A DNA stretch of 64,000 bases from contig NCSJ02000042.1 in the NCBI GenBank assembly GCA_002812745.2, forward strand, positions 1-64,000, given 5' to 3'. Numbering within the stretch: position 1 is the stretch's first letter; every line of letters begins with the position of its first letter. The DNA comes from Scytalidium lignicola (Eukaryota; Ascomycota; Leotiomycetes). Below, piece after piece: positions 46,438 to 60,001 of the stretch. The notes under the pieces were generated by a model. It did not search any database. It was not told where the DNA came from and saw nothing but the letters and a program-made list of their open reading frames with translations. Made by a program: the position numbers and the translations under genes.

Positions 46438-47362
46438 ATGTCGTTGTCGACTCCAATATATTCCCAGCCAACACAATGGATCCCGCTGACAACCACTTTC
46501 ACACCGCCAGCCACATGTACAGAGAACCGTCTCACGATGCTCTCATCACCCGGATTCTTCATCTGGGCGAATGAACCTGTTCCCGTTCCAGCGACTACAA
46601 TGAGCGAGTGCTACCCGCGTGAATTTCTTGAGAGTTACACCTCCGTTCCTTCTTTCTCAAGCGGTTCTATCGTCATCCCGGCCTCATCCATTGTCCCAGC
46701 ACTGAGTCCGTTCATCTGTCCTGAAGCTTGGAACACCGTACTTACCGAAGGCTCCTACATCGCCTGCTGTCCCATGTAAGTAAATAAGACTCTCCTGCAC
46801 ACTGTGAACGCTTCCCTTCTAAGAAACCAGAGGCTACAACCTTCATCCACCTACGAATGGCCAATCGTCCCGACCTGCATATGGAGGCACATGTTTCAGC
46901 GATTTCACCCTCAGCCAAGAGGTGCAAGTTACCGTCTACAACAATGCCAGTGTCACGAGCACTATCAACTTCATCGCGAGTACGACACCCGCGCAAGCAT
47001 TCGCACACCCGATTGATGGCTGGTCACTTGCGCTTGCTACTTCAGCCACGAATTCAACACAATCGCACTCAACATCGAAATCACATACAGGCGCCATTGT
47101 AGGTGGTGTCATCGGAGGTGTGGCTTTGTTAGGTATACTTTTAGGCGCAGCTTGTCTGTCTGTACGAAGGAGACAGCACCAGTCTATGTCTGCTCGAGAT
47201 CTTAAGGTTAAAGGGGGCACAGCAACCATGCAAGATGTGTCGAAAGACTTAGACATTAAAAAGGTTGCAACTGGTGAGAATGAAATGCCTGCAGTCGAGC
47301 TATATGCGTTGCATACTACTGCAGAGCTACAAGAAAATACAATAACCGCAGAACTTCCATGA
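46438..47362 (+). CDS. single-pass mucin-like membrane protein
   Basis: Exons 46438-46775 and 46831-47362 (55-bp intron, GTAAGT donor) give 289 residues. A Thr/Pro/Ser-rich ectodomain with paired cysteines (GSYIACCP; YGGTCFSDFT) is followed by TNSTQSHSTSKSHTGAIVGG, a transmembrane helix (GVIGGVALLGILLGAACLSV) and a basic-then-acidic tail of about 60 residues. The GAIVGGVIGG entry is typical of fungal surface sensors and other single-pass proteins. No classic signal peptide is visible at the N-terminus, so the topology may rely on the helix or a missed upstream exon. Function unknown; surface sensor or wall protein are guesses. Confidence 0.7.
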
Positions 47363-47742
47363 GATGATGAAGAAAAGCGGAAATCTTTTATATTAGATAA
47401 ACGGTTACCCCAAATTTACTGCAAAATCGATCAGAATCAACCTTTTACAATTCAACGACTATATTATGTAAATGTTGGTAGAATAGTGGTTACGTACACG
47501 TGATATTCACGTGCCCCTATAAGCTAGTCCCGATTAGGTAGTGGGAACGAGCGAAGCTCTTACAGCTTTACTCTCCTACCTCTAATCATATAACAACTAT
47601 AGAATAGTACAACAGTATATTATGTATATTACGTATATTATGTACTGTACTACATACTACAGGTGAACTGACACTGATCAGTTTGTACATACAGATCAAG
47701 AGATTATTGTTCAATTGGTTGAACGTCAGGCAGTTCACTTTT

Positions 47743-48086
47743 TGTTACGGGTTTCACCTAACAGGCTGATTGGTGTAGGCCTGAGGCTCGGTACACAGAA
47801 GGTGTACATAAAGAACCTAATAATCAGAGGTCACGTGATAGAGCCCTTGGGATCCATGGGGGACTCTAAGAGATTCCAAAGACTTCAAGGGATCCAACTC
47901 TAACTCATCATCTATATAAGTACGTTGTAAGAACATGAGAGTAGACTTCTTGTGTTTAACCTAAATACATTATTAAATCTTATCTTTGACTTAGTTATTT
48001 GCTTAAGTGTTTCTTGTTTTCATTATCCTTGAACATTTACCTTATCCTTAGTTATTCAATGATTTGGATAACATAGTTTTGTAACA
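47743..48086 (+). repeat. LTR A (plus orientation)
   Basis: It begins TGTTACGGGTTTCACC and ends TAGTTTTGTAACA, with TG...CA termini. It matches LTR B (57721-58074) and LTR C (59427-59784), both in inverse orientation; the shared core includes GCCTGAGGCT. It is less mutated than the other copies. The DNA right of it resembles that beside LTR C, so this is the 5' LTR of a plus-strand element. Confidence 0.83.
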
Positions 48087-50567
48087 TTTTGAACATTACT
48101 TATCTTGATAAGTTAAGATTTAAAAACAAACATACTAATAGACAATAATAACAATAAATAATAACTTGAAAAAGGTTTTGAGGAAGGCTTTGAAAAAGAA
48201 TCTAAAGAAGAATCTGAAGAAGGATTTAAAAAAAAGTTCAAAAGATAGTTTTGAAGAAGACTAAGGTAAGGATTAGACTTTTAAAGAAACTAATATTTAA
48301 GAAAGAAAGTTAAAAGAAGTTGTTATATTATTAAAGTAACTTATTAAGTTAATAAAAGGATTAATTATTAAAGAATTATTAAAAGTTACAAAAAAGAAAT
48401 TAGTATTTTCATTATTTAAATTTAACTTAAAACTAGTTTTAATGTTAAGAGCATTAAACTTAGACTTTGATCTAGACTTTAAATTAGAGAATAACATTGA
48501 ACAAGTTCTAATAATAATCTTTAAAGAAGTTAAAATTACTAGATTAAACTTATTTTATAAGGATAAAAAGAAGTTAAAAGTATATCTTATGTAAATAAGA
48601 ACTTATTTGATATTGAATAATTAATTGTTGTTTGAAGATATGTATAAGGTTTTATAAGTGTTAATATACTTAAGAGGAGTAACTAAGACTTGGTTTTAAC
48701 NTTTTTAAGGATAAATAATTTATAACAAATGAAGAAATAATAAATTAAAGAGTAATTAACATTGTTATGAATTAGGTTAATTACATAAGAGAACTTAAAT
48801 ACTTATATAAAGATGTTAATAAAAAAAGGAATATTAAGAGATGATTAACTTATCNTCAAACAAACTAAGAGNACTTATGAATGATATAATACTTTATCAT
48901 TAGTATATAATATTAGTTAACTAAAGAGAAGAAGTATATATATACTAATATAAGATTAAATTTAAAGATTCTATTAAAGAAGAATTATATTAATGACTTA
49001 TAGTTATTATATTTGATGTTCTTGTTGATTTGTTTATTAAGATTAGGAATAAACAATATAAAATAATATTAGACAAAAAGGATAGATCTTATTTTAACAG
49101 AAGAAAGCTTGATAAGAAAAAGGATTATAAAAACTTTATAAAGTTAAATGTTATAAAGAAAAGAAAAGCCTTTNAAAGGAAAAGGAAAGAAGTACTTTAA
49201 AGGAAAGAGTAAAAAGAAGAATTTTTTTAGAATCTCCTTTGAAGAACTTAACAAGAGAAGAAAAAANTAAGTTATACTTTAAGTGTAGAATATTTAGACA
49301 TATAATAAATACTTATAAGAAAGACAACAAGGTAAGTATATTAGTTAAAGTTAGAATTATAAGAATCCTAAGAATCATGGATATCTTATTAGAATTATTA
49401 GAAAAANGAAAGCTTGAATAAAGAAGAAAANCTCCTTAAAAGAANGAAGAAGAATAATAAGGCTTGATAATCATACCAAAAATTACTGTTGAAATTGATA
49501 TAAATAAGATAATAATAATAAGAACTCTTGAAACAAACTTTGTACTTATAACAAAGATTAAACATATAAGATACTTTTAAAATAACAATCAAGTTAAGAG
49601 TCAAGGCAAATGAAGATTAATTTCAAGAGTCAGTAAAATTTAAATAATTATACTAATAAACTTTAAAGTTATACTTACAAAGTAATATCTTGTTTCTAAA
49701 GAATTGTTAATCTTAAAATACTATCTTATAATTAGTATAAGAGGATTAAGAGGATAGGAGATCCTGAACAGAAGTTAACTTTTCCAAATTGTATAATAAA
49801 AAGAAGTAATTGTCAAGGCATAAGAACTTGATATTAAAAATCTTACTCTTGTCTATAAGACTAACCTTCAAAGTATTATCATAAAGAAGGGATTATATAA
49901 GTTCCTCTTATTAATAAAAAGAACTTGAATTCAAGATGATTTCAATTAGATGCCTAAGAATACTTAGATAATAATTGAAGAAGGACTAAGTTATGTTATG
50001 TAAGAATAATATAACGTTCAATATAAAAGACTTTCGATGATAACTTTCTAGTAAGACTATCTAGAAGTAAAAATACAATACAAAGAAATCTAAGGTCTAA
50101 AGAAATCAGTAGAATAATTACTTAAAGTTAAGTAGTATTATACTTGACAAGAACAAAGAGAACTAGTTGAAATTGTTGTTGAACTAGCTAATTAAAATAT
50201 AAAAGTATTATTTATAGTTAATGAATTAAAAGAAGAATTGTTATTTCTAGAACTATCTATTGTGTTACCAGGAGAAGATGAACTATTACAAAGAATTAAT
50301 GAACAGTTTAACCAAGAAGTAATAGTATACCTTTTAAATTTTGTAAAAAGAATTCTTGTAATAAATAATGTTTTAATCATTAAGATAAGAGAATGTCTTA
50401 AGAATAAAATAACAGAATAGGTATAAGATACATATATATTCATGAATAATAAGAGCTTAGATAGACTAAGACTAAGGAATCTTATTAAAAGATAAATAAT
50501 ACTCTTTGAAGAATTAGAAGAAAATGTTAAAGATTTAAAGATCAATGANTAATATATTAGTTGACAA
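48087..50567 (+). mobile_element. RIP-degraded LTR retrotransposon body, gag region recognisable
   Basis: After LTR A, with many stops, the frame shows a gag block near 48541-48620 (LNLFYKDKKKLKVYL) and a zinc-knuckle relic near 49269-49318 (YFKCRIFRHIINTY, second half of a CX2CX4HX4C with cysteine to tyrosine change). The same gag occurs inverted at 58217-58975. Composition is near 80 percent AT and stops are mostly TAA or TAG at places where the partner copy has CAA. The 3' part (49440-50567) has no assignable domain. The element is cut by the chromodomain element at 50568. Confidence 0.7.
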
Positions 50568-50781
50568 TGTTAGAAATGTTAATCTTTACTCTATGAATAA
50601 TAAATGNTTATATAAGAGCATACTCTTTAAGCTTTAATTAAAAACCTTGTATTTAACTTAAATTACAACTTTACTATATATACTTATTTATTATAACTAT
50701 AAACAGCTTACTTTTATATAAACTTAGATAAGAGTAATTAAACCTACTTTATATAACTATATTATAAGAAGTTTTATAACA
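50568..50781 (+). repeat. 5' LTR of the chromodomain element
   Basis: Matches 53746-53965 over its whole length with many C/T and G/A differences; the shared TACTCTTTAAGCTTTAATTA motif is obvious. An N lies at about 50607. Confidence 0.82.
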
Positions 50782-53745
50782 TTTTAAACACTATTGTATA
50801 AAAGTAAGTTATATTAAAACTAAACAAGTATTTGACGAAAATATAATAATTAGTTTAAAAGAAAGCTTTAAAGAAAGTTCAATAAGTAAAAGTTCAAGTG
50901 AAGAAACTGACTTAGAAGATAAAACTATAAACTTAGTACAAGTAAGATCATTAACAAGATCAATAGTAAAAGAACTCTTAAAAAGATTACTATCAAGACT
51001 ACTAACTTCATTACTTAGACTAAGACTAGCAAATATTACAAACATTATTAGAAGATTATTAAAAGAAAAAGTAAAAGTAATTAAATTAAACTTCTTTTAT
51101 GAAGATAAAAATAAGCTTAAAGTATACTTAGTATAAACAAAAATATATCTGGTATTAAATAAGTAAACGCTTATAGACAATATACAAAAAAGTACTGTAA
51201 ACAGTATTATACCTTAAAAGAACTATTAACAATAATGAATATACTAAGAAAATAGAAGATATATACAATGAGAATAAAAGAACAGATAGAGATACTAACA
51301 GATTATATGAATTTAAAGTACTTTATAACATTTAAGAAGTTAAATGTTAAATAAGTTAAGTAAGCAGAAACTTTGTCAGAATATGATTTTAAGATTTAAC
51401 ATATTAGTAGAACAGATAATAGACAAGCAGATGCTTTCAGTTAAAAACTAGAATATATAAACAAAGAGAAATTAAACTTGTAATAAGTAGTCTTAACAGA
51501 TAATAAAAGAAGAATTACTTATAATTGAAGATAATTGATATTTATATTAACAGTAGTAGATAAAAATTAAATTGACAAAATTCAGAATGAATTATCTAAA
51601 AAAAAGTTTAAAGAATGCTGATTATAAGTCGAAAGAGGATTAGTAAGAATAAATTAACAAACTATAGTATAAGAACAAGAAGTTGTACATTCTTGNAAAA
51701 ACTGTTAAAAGAATTCTTGAAAAAGTAATACATTTTATTATAAAATAGTCATTTTAAAGTTAAATGAATTTATTATAAAATCTAGAAAGATTACTACTTA
51801 TATTAAATAAAGCAAATTGTAAAGGAAGTTGTTAAAGAGTATAACATTTACAATAAAACGAAAAACTTAAAGTACAAACTTTATAAAATGCTTTAACTTA
51901 TTAAAATACTAACTTAACTATAATAAACTATTGTATAAGACTTTATCACTAAATTACCAAAGTTTAAAAACTTAATAATAAGAAAAGATTATAATAGTAT
52001 CTTAGTAATAACAGACATATTTACAAAATATACAATTTTCATACTATAAAATAAGATATAAAGTGTAAAAGAGATAGTTAAAGTATTTCTTAGATATATG
52101 GTAATACTATTTAAAGTACTAGAAGATATTATTTCTAACAGAAATATATACTTTATTTTAAAGTTTTAAAAAACTTTAACTTAGTATATAAATGTTAATA
52201 GAAGAATGTTAACAGTATTTTACTTACAAACTAATAGTTAAATTAAAAGATTAAACTAGATGTTAGAAATATATTTGTAATATTATATAAATTACAAGTA
52301 AGATAACTAGTATAAACTATTACTATTAGCATAATTAGTATATAACAGTTCAAAGTATAAGATAACAGAATTTACTTTATTTTATATAAATTATAAGAGA
52401 GAACTGGACAAGTTCTAAATAGAAGTTAAATTATAATCTTCATCCGATTTAACGAACAAAGTAGTAAAAAGATTATATAAGATGTACACTGAAGTAATAA
52501 AAGTAATACAGTTTACAAAGGAAAAAAAAGAAAGTATATTATAATAAGAAATGTAATGTAAAATCTATGTATAAAAAAGAAAAATAAAGTTTATTTTCAA
52601 AGGAAAAATCTACGAACNAAAAAGATTAAACAACAAATTTAACTTTATAAAGTTAAAATTATTTAAGGTTGAAAAAGTTTATAAACTAGTAACAATTAAA
52701 TTAAAGTTATTAAAGAACATAAAAATATATCCTGTATTTTATATAATACTACTAGAACTAGCATTTAAGAATACATTGTTAATGTTAAGTATAAAAGTTA
52801 AGTTATAACCTAATAAAGAATAAATAATTAAGAAAATCTTAGATTATAAATACTAGTATAAGAAAATTCAATATTTAATCAAATAAGAAGGATTTCTAGA
52901 ATTAGACAATTTGTAAAAACTTATTAAATATCTGAAGAATGTTAAAAAGATAGTAGAGAATTATTATTAAACTTTAGTTAAAAAGAATTTTTAGGAAAAG
53001 GAATTAATTAAATTAGCAAAACAAATAAAGGATTAATGCTATTAATACTTAATATAAAAAGATTAGCTAAAGAATGTTACTTACCTTTATTAGAAGGATA
53101 TAATAAGCTTTTAATAGAAATTAAAAAGTTTAACCTTTTTTTATTTAACTTTTTTTTTTNCTTTTATCTTGTTAAATTCATTAAAGGTTTTTAAACTTGT
53201 TTTAATCATTTTATAAGTATAAGTTTTTAGCTACTTTTATAGTTTGCAAGTACAAGTAGTTTATGTTAAAGCTTCTTCTTCTACTTGTTCAAGATGTTCT
53301 TCTTCTTTAAGAAGATAGTCTATCTTTTCAATACTAGGACTAATCTTATAATAACAACTAATTTTAGTACATTTAAAATACTTTAAGTAGTTAGAAGACT
53401 TAATATAAGAACATTTGTTGTTTTTACAAAAACAATATAAAGTTATTATATTGTTAAAAGTCTTAATTAGTTTAAACAGGTAAAAGTATTAAGAATATTA
53501 TAAGAATTTGAGTAGTATATTAAAATGAAAAAAAAGTATAATAGGTAAAATAATAAAGATTGTTCAACGTTATTAATTAAGTGTTAAGATAATACTAGAA
53601 TAAAAAGAGGATAATGTTATAGATCTTACTGTTATAGCCTGATAAGCGTTAGAAGAGCAACTTATAAGAAGTTAAAAGATTAGCAGAAGGTTAAATTATA
53701 TAACTTATACAAGTTTACAAGGTTTACAAGTTTAAGTGTTGAATT

Positions 53746-53965
53746 TGTTAGACTAGGTAAAGTACTTGTATAATAATAGGACAATAAATGTTTATATAAG
53801 AATATACTCTTTAAGCTTTAATTAAAAACTTTGTATTTAACTTAAGTTATAACTTTATTATATATATTTGTTTATTATAACTACAAATAACTTACTTTTA
53901 CATAAACTTAGACAAGAGTGACTAGACCTACTTTACATGACCGTGTTATAAGAAGTCTTATAACA
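53746..53965 (+). repeat. 3' LTR of the chromodomain element
   Basis: Direct partner of 50568-50781, ending TCTTATAACA. It retains more C and G, for example ACCTACTTTACATGACCG. Confidence 0.82.
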
Positions 53966-56900
53966 AATAAAAGTTAATAGTATTAAAGTTAATTTAAGCT
54001 AACATTACTTTTATAATCTTTGAAAATTATTCTTCTTCTAATGTTAAAAATTCTAATCTTTTCTACTTTAACCTTATAAAGTATTAAAATACATTATCAT
54101 TAGTTAATATCTTTTTAACTTTAAAGCTTTATTATACTAATATGATAAAAGCTGTAATTAACTCTTTAATTAATAAGTTTAAAGTTAAAATCTCTTTTTA
54201 AGCTAAAATAAGCTTAATATCTAGTAGAATTAGTTTTAAAGTTTAATTATTTAAAATTTATTTAGTAATATCCTTGACTAAAAGCTTTAATTCTTTAACA
54301 ACTTTATTAATTTCTATTGAAAAATCTTCTTCTATAAATGTAAACATATTTAACAATAGAGTAAATAGTAAAATTATAACTTAAAAAGTAATTTTAAATT
54401 TTAATAAGTTATTTAAAGTTACTTTAATTAAGATTGTTTTTGTATTAATATCCTTTTTTAACCTTTTTTCTTAGTTTACAATTAAATATTATATTTGATA
54501 TTCTTTATAATCTAACTTTACAATTTCTAATTTATAAATCAACTATATCTTCTTTAATATTTTTGTCTACTATGATTTTACTTAACTATATAATATAATT
54601 TAATTTTAGAAAATAAACTTTAAACTATTTTAATGTCTTTATATATTTTATAAAAACTTTAACTTTTCTTAAATTTACAAGTTTATTATAATATTAATAA
54701 GTTAAAATCATTTTTAAGTTAACATATAAATAGTATTTGCTTTTTTTATACTTAGATATAATCAATTAATAAAATAACTTTAATTTATACTTTTTCAAGA
54801 TTAATAGTCTTACTATTAATTGCTAGTCTTATATCTGTTCAATTCTTTAAATATATATTAACTTCAATTACTTCATCTTAGAATTCAAATGGCAAATCTA
54901 CTTCTTTAAACATTACTCTTATATCTACTTTAACAATGTTAATATTCCATTTTACTAGCTTATTTTAATATAAAGATATAATAGTTATAAGTTAAAATTT
55001 AACTTTTTAATTGATTTACTATCCTTTAATTGCTTATAAGAATTCTAATACATTGTTTAATCTTATTATTTTAATTTTCATTTTAACTTATAATTTAACT
55101 ACTGTTTTCCAGACTTCTAATTCTCCTTAAACATTACTTTTATTACTAAGTAGTAATATTCAATTCTTATATGTAAAATTGTTGATTATAAGAAAAAANG
55201 TATTTATTTCCTCGAAGTAATTAAAGGAAAAGTCTTATAATATCAAACTAGATCAGTGTTAACTTTGTCATTTTATATTAAGCGAACTCTTTTAGTATAT
55301 AGTTCTTAAGCTTAATAATTATATATACTTTACAGATTTTATGTTTTTGTAAAACTTTAATTAAAATTTCAAGAGTTATAACCTTATAAAGATTTTTAAT
55401 CTTCTTTAGCTTAAAATGTACAAAACGTTGATAAAACAACAAATATTATTCTTTCTTAATATTCTTTAACTCTAGCTCATTAGTTTAATTGTCATTTACA
55501 TGAATTTGTATTTCAGTTATCTTATTAAGTTTTATACTTAGAAATACCATTTCCTCATATCTTTTTAATATATACAATATAATGTATAATCTATTTTTCA
55601 TTGTAATAGTTATAATCTTCTTATTACCATTTATAAAGTATATTTTAATAACATTAAATGAACTTTTCAGTCTAACTTAATATAAACATTTAGTAAAAAG
55701 TAAATTAACTTTTAAATCTAAAATATATGAAATATCTTGTAATAACATTAAAAATCTATTATTACATTTTAGTTTAGCTAATCCTTTGTATTCTACAAAT
55801 ATCTCTTCTTCTTTAACTTTAATCTATTAACACTTAATCAGAATCATATACTTAAAGATTAACAGTTGATCAAACATGTATAAAAATACACTTATATCAT
55901 TAAGTTAAAATTAGAGGATAACTTTACTAAGTTCTTCTTTTAATAAATGATAAATTTCAGTAACTTTAAGTTGTTCAAGATTAGAATCAGTAATTAAGTC
56001 ACTAATATTAGAAGAAAAAAAAAGTTAGTATTTAACTTAGTAATTATACAACTTTCTTCTTTTTNCTTTTTACAAAAATACTTTTTTAATAATTTTCTAA
56101 TAAAATCTAAATGTTTATAATTCCGAAAATAATAATTACCTTTGTATAAGTAATACTTAAGATCAAGTTAACTACTTTTAGATTTAATTAACTTAAATTT
56201 ATTATAATAAAAAGATAAATTATACTAATTAATTCTTGTAATATAAATATTGTTTTTGTCTAATTCCTTATAAAGTTCTTCTTCTTGTTCATTAAGCATT
56301 TTAATCTTCTTTTTAATAAACAAAAAAGGTTAAATAATAAATTTACAAGTAATTAACTTATAAACATTCAAGAGTACTTTTATAAGAATAAGAAAAAAAA
56401 GCTTTATTAGAATATGCTATCTTCAAAGCAATGTTTACAACAATAGCTTTATAACAATACTCTTTCAGTTTAGTTTATATTACATTTAAACCTTTTTTAT
56501 TATCAAACTTGAATATTTACAATTTAATCATGTATTAATAAACAGTTGTTTAACTTATCTTGTTATATTTGAGTTTTAAATAAGTTTAAAATTCTTTAAT
56601 CTCCTCATATTTGCTAATCGCAGATTTATCATCAATGTTAAGAGCAGTACTAATAAGAAAGAATGCTTTTACTTAATTATACTTGTATTCTTTAACTTTC
56701 TCTTCGTTTTATATACTTCTAAGTTGTTTGAATTAAAAAGTAAGCTTGTTAACTTTTAATTTACTATTATCAGATAATATTAACATTTTAATTGTTAAAG
56801 TAAAGCTAAAAACTCTTTTAATTTATGTATACTTATACTTAATAACTTTAATAATATAAAATTTATTTTTGCTTTTCAGTTTAAACTTTATATTTTAAAA

Positions 56901-57720
56901 CTATATCTTATAATTCTTTTAAGTAAGTATTAAAATACAGTAATATTCTTTATTGTTTATTATATATATTATTTTAAAGTTATAAAAGAATAATAAAAAA
57001 GTATTAATTATATTAGATAAAAGATGTTAAATGTCGAATATATTAAGTTTGATATTTGATATAATAAAGATGTGAAGATTTACATATTAACTTAATTGTA
57101 CATAACTTAATTCTTTTGTTATACTAATATAACAACTAGAGAAAATAGAATAAAAAAGTATTTTTAATCTTTACTTTAAATTACAAACAATTTTATTCAG
57201 TTAATAATTAATTCCTTATACAAATTATAAACAAGATAAGTTTTAACTTGACTTATTATCTTTAAAACATTTACAACTTTTAAGATAATAGTTTAAAAGT
57301 CTTTAAGATATATACAACTTTTAAGGTAATAACTTAAAATCAATTCCTTTTACAAATTGTAAACAAAGTAAGTCTTACTCAATTTTAAGTCTTTAAAACA
57401 CTTATAACTCTTAGAACAATAGTTTAAGAATTAATTCCTTGTATAAATTATAAATAGTTAGTTTTTACTTAAACTATAAAAGTACTTATAATATTAATAT
57501 TGTAAATGTATGATTATACTCCTTTTAAAGTTGTTTTTAATTTGCTTTAGCTAAATCTAAGCACTTATAACCTATTAAGCAGATATACATTATATTAAGT
57601 ATTACTTGTAATAATGTATAATTACATAGTAGAAGTAAAGTATAAGTAAAATAAAAGTTTAATTAACTTAACTAAAGTAATTATAAAACTATGTTATTTA
57701 ACTTTTTAACTACATATTAT
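53966..57720 (-). mobile_element. Ty1/copia-type retroelement remnant, RIP-degraded
   Basis: On the minus strand, roughly 55480-55080 (read right to left) gives a GAG-pre-integrase block (YQRFVHFKLKKIKNL, HKICKVYIIIKLKNYILKE) leading into copia integrase: LRGNKY, FFLIINNFTYKN, LEVWKTVVKL, then the catalytic centre RLNNVLEFL, where the family has DNAPE. Both acidic residues around it show transition damage. No intact frame, start or YVDD could be confirmed. It may belong to LTR B/C or be an independent insertion; limits are set by neighbouring LTRs, not by its own ends. Confidence 0.62.
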
Positions 57721-58074
57721 TATTATAAAACTATGTTATCCAAGTTGTTGGATAGCCAAGGGTAAGGTAGATATTCAAGGACAACGNAAANNTATAATAC
57801 AAGTAATTAAGTTAAGAGTAAGATCTAGTAATGTATTTAAGTTGAACATNAAAAAGTCTACTCTTATGTTCTTACAGTATACTTATATAAATAATGAAAT
57901 ACAGTTGGACCTCTGAACTCCTAAGTCCTTAAGTCCTAAACCAATAGACCCTGGACCCCCCAGGTCTTAAGTCCTCATTACATGACTATTTAATTGTTAG
58001 GTTCTCTTGTACAACATACTTGTACTAAGCCTCAGGCTTACACCAATTAACATGTTATAGTAAAACCTATAACA
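57721..58074 (-). repeat. LTR B (minus orientation)
   Basis: Inverse of LTR A, ending at 58074 with AACCTATAACA; its other terminus reads TATTAT where the copies have TGTTAT or TGTTAC. It contains runs of Ns at about 57787-57792. Confidence 0.78.
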
Positions 58075-59426
58075 GGTAATCTTCTTTTTTTTAAAGAGTT
58101 TCTTTCTTCATTTAAACTTTCTTCTTTTAATGATTCTAACAAGATGTTTATAATTCTTATAACTTTAACTTTAATTAATATACTCAACTTGTTGTTCNTT
58201 TTTATGAGTATTTATTATATGTTTAAGAAGTTTATACTTAAAATATAACTTGTTTTTTCTTCTTTTGTTAAGTTTTTCAAAGGAAATTCTAAAGGAATTC
58301 TTTTTCTTACTTCTTCTTTTAAAATGCNTTTTTTCCTTTCCTTCTAAAGATCTTTCCTTTCTTTATAATGTTCAACTTTATAAGATTTTTATAATCCTTC
58401 TTATTATTAGTCTTTCTTTTGTTAAAATAAGATTTACCCTTTTTGTTTAAGATTATCTTATATTATTCATTTCTAATCTTAATAAACAAGTTAATTAGAA
58501 TGTTAAGTATAATGATTATAAGTTGTTAATATAACTCCTCTTTAATAGAGTTTTTAAGTCTAATCTTATACTGATGTATATGTACTTCCTCTTCTTAGTT
58601 AACCATTATTGTATATTGACAATAAAGTATTATATATTCATTAAAGCTTTTAGTTTATCTAAGATAAGTTAATTATATTTTAATATTTCTTTTTTTTATC
58701 AACATCCTTATATAAGCATTTAAGTTCTCTTGTATAGTTAACTTAACTTGTAATAATATTAATTACTCCTTAATTTATTATTTCTTCATTTATTATAAAC
58801 TATTTATCCTTAAAAGGTTAAAACTAAATTTTAACTACTCTTCTTAAGTATATTAATACTTATAAAACCTTATGTATGTCTTAAGATAATAAGTAATTAT
58901 TCAATACTAAATAAGTTCTTGTTTGAATAAGATATACTTTTAACTTCTTTTTGTCCTTATAAAATAGGTTTAATCTAGTAATTTTAACTTCTTTGAGTAT
59001 TGTTATTAAAATTTGTTCAATGTTATTCTCTAGTTTAAAGTCTGGATTAAGGTTTAGACTTGGAGTTCTTAATATTAGAATTGGTTTTAAGTTAAGTTTA
59101 AGTAATAAAGATACTAATTTCTTTTTTATAACTTTTGATAATTCTTTAACAATTAATTCTTTTGTTAACTTAATAATTTACTTTAATAACATAACAATTT
59201 CCTTTAATATTTCTTCTTAGATATTAATTTCCTTAATAATCTGATTCTTACCTTAGTCTTTATTAGAATTATCTTCTGAACTTTCCTTAGATTCTTCTTT
59301 AAATCCTTCTTCAGATTCTTCTTCAAAGCTTTCTTTAAAATCTTCTTTAGGTTATTATTCATTATTATTATTTATTAATATATTTGTTTTCAAATCTTGA
59401 TTTATCAAGATAAATAATGTTCAAAA

Positions 59427-59784
59427 TGTTATAAAACTATATCATCCAGGTTATTAAATAGTAAGGGTAAGGTAAATGTTCTAGGATAGTAGAAATGTAT
59501 AATACTTAAGCAAGTAATTAAGTCAAGGGTAAGATTTAGTAATGTATTTAAGTTGAATATAAGGAGTTTACTCTTATATTCTTACATTATACTTATGTAG
59601 ATAATGAAATATAGTTAAACCCTTGGATCCTTAAGTCTTTAGGTCTTAAGCTGAAGGACTTTGAACTCCTTAAGTCCTAAGTCCTCATCATATGACTATC
59701 TAATTGTTAGGTTCTTTTATACAATGTATTTGTACTAAGCCTCAGGCTTACACTAATTAGCATGTTATAGTAAAACCTGTAACA
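59427..59784 (-). repeat. LTR C (minus orientation)
   Basis: TGTTATAAAACTAT...ACCTGTAACA, a 358-bp inverse copy of LTR A; the inner neighbour TTTTGAACATT is shared with LTR A. Confidence 0.82.
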
Positions 59785-60001
59785 TATATTTAAATTATAA
59801 TTTAAGATTAAAAAGATTTTTATACTTTTTAAGAGTTCTTATAATAATTCTGAAATATCTTAAATTCTTAAGATATTATATAATTTAATTATAAAAATAG
59901 TATAAGATTATTCAATTAAGACTTTAACAATATTAAAGTCTTTTTATACTTATTAAAATTATATTTGCTTAACTTTTAAAAGAATATCAGATAATTATAT
60001 A

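Larger units (their letters stand above)
50568..53965 (+). mobile_element. chromodomain Ty3/gypsy LTR retrotransposon, RIP-degraded
   Basis: Direct LTRs of 214 and 220 bp (50568-50781, 53746-53965) start TGTTAGA and end TATAACA. Inside, in order: a gag block (about 51100-51170, FFYEDKNKLKVYLV); RNase-H tail (about 51305-51470, NLKYFITFKKLNVK and HISRTDNRQADAF); integrase (about 51935-52330, DFITKLPKFKN, ILVITDIFTKYTIFI, then the QTNS core); and a chromodomain near 52828-52976 (KILDYKY, IQYLIK, EGFLELDNL, YLKNVKKIVENYY). The reverse transcriptase is largely deleted. Numerous TAA/TAG interruptions replace Gln and Trp. The 5-bp flanks GACAA (left) and AATAA (right) would be a target duplication after two C/G-to-T/A changes. 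Confidence 0.82.
57721..59784 (-). mobile_element. gag-only LTR element between LTR C and LTR B
   Basis: Minus-strand order: LTR C (59784-59427), a short leader, a gag with the same blocks as the plus-strand copy (58975-58895 LNLFYKDKKKLKVYLIQTRT, zinc-knuckle relic near 58260-58217), a polypurine stretch next to 58075, and LTR B (58074-57721). At about 2.06 kb it lacks any pol, so it is either a non-autonomous form or an internally deleted copy. Flanking 5-mers do not match. Confidence 0.68.

Noticed and set aside
50192..51045. Minus-strand open frames of about 80-117 codons in the AT-rich island
   Set aside because: Low-complexity reading of plus-strand retroelement sequence; no domain.
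58250..59220. Plus-strand frames of 66-75 codons
   Set aside because: Reverse strand is the gag of the LTR element; these are shadows.
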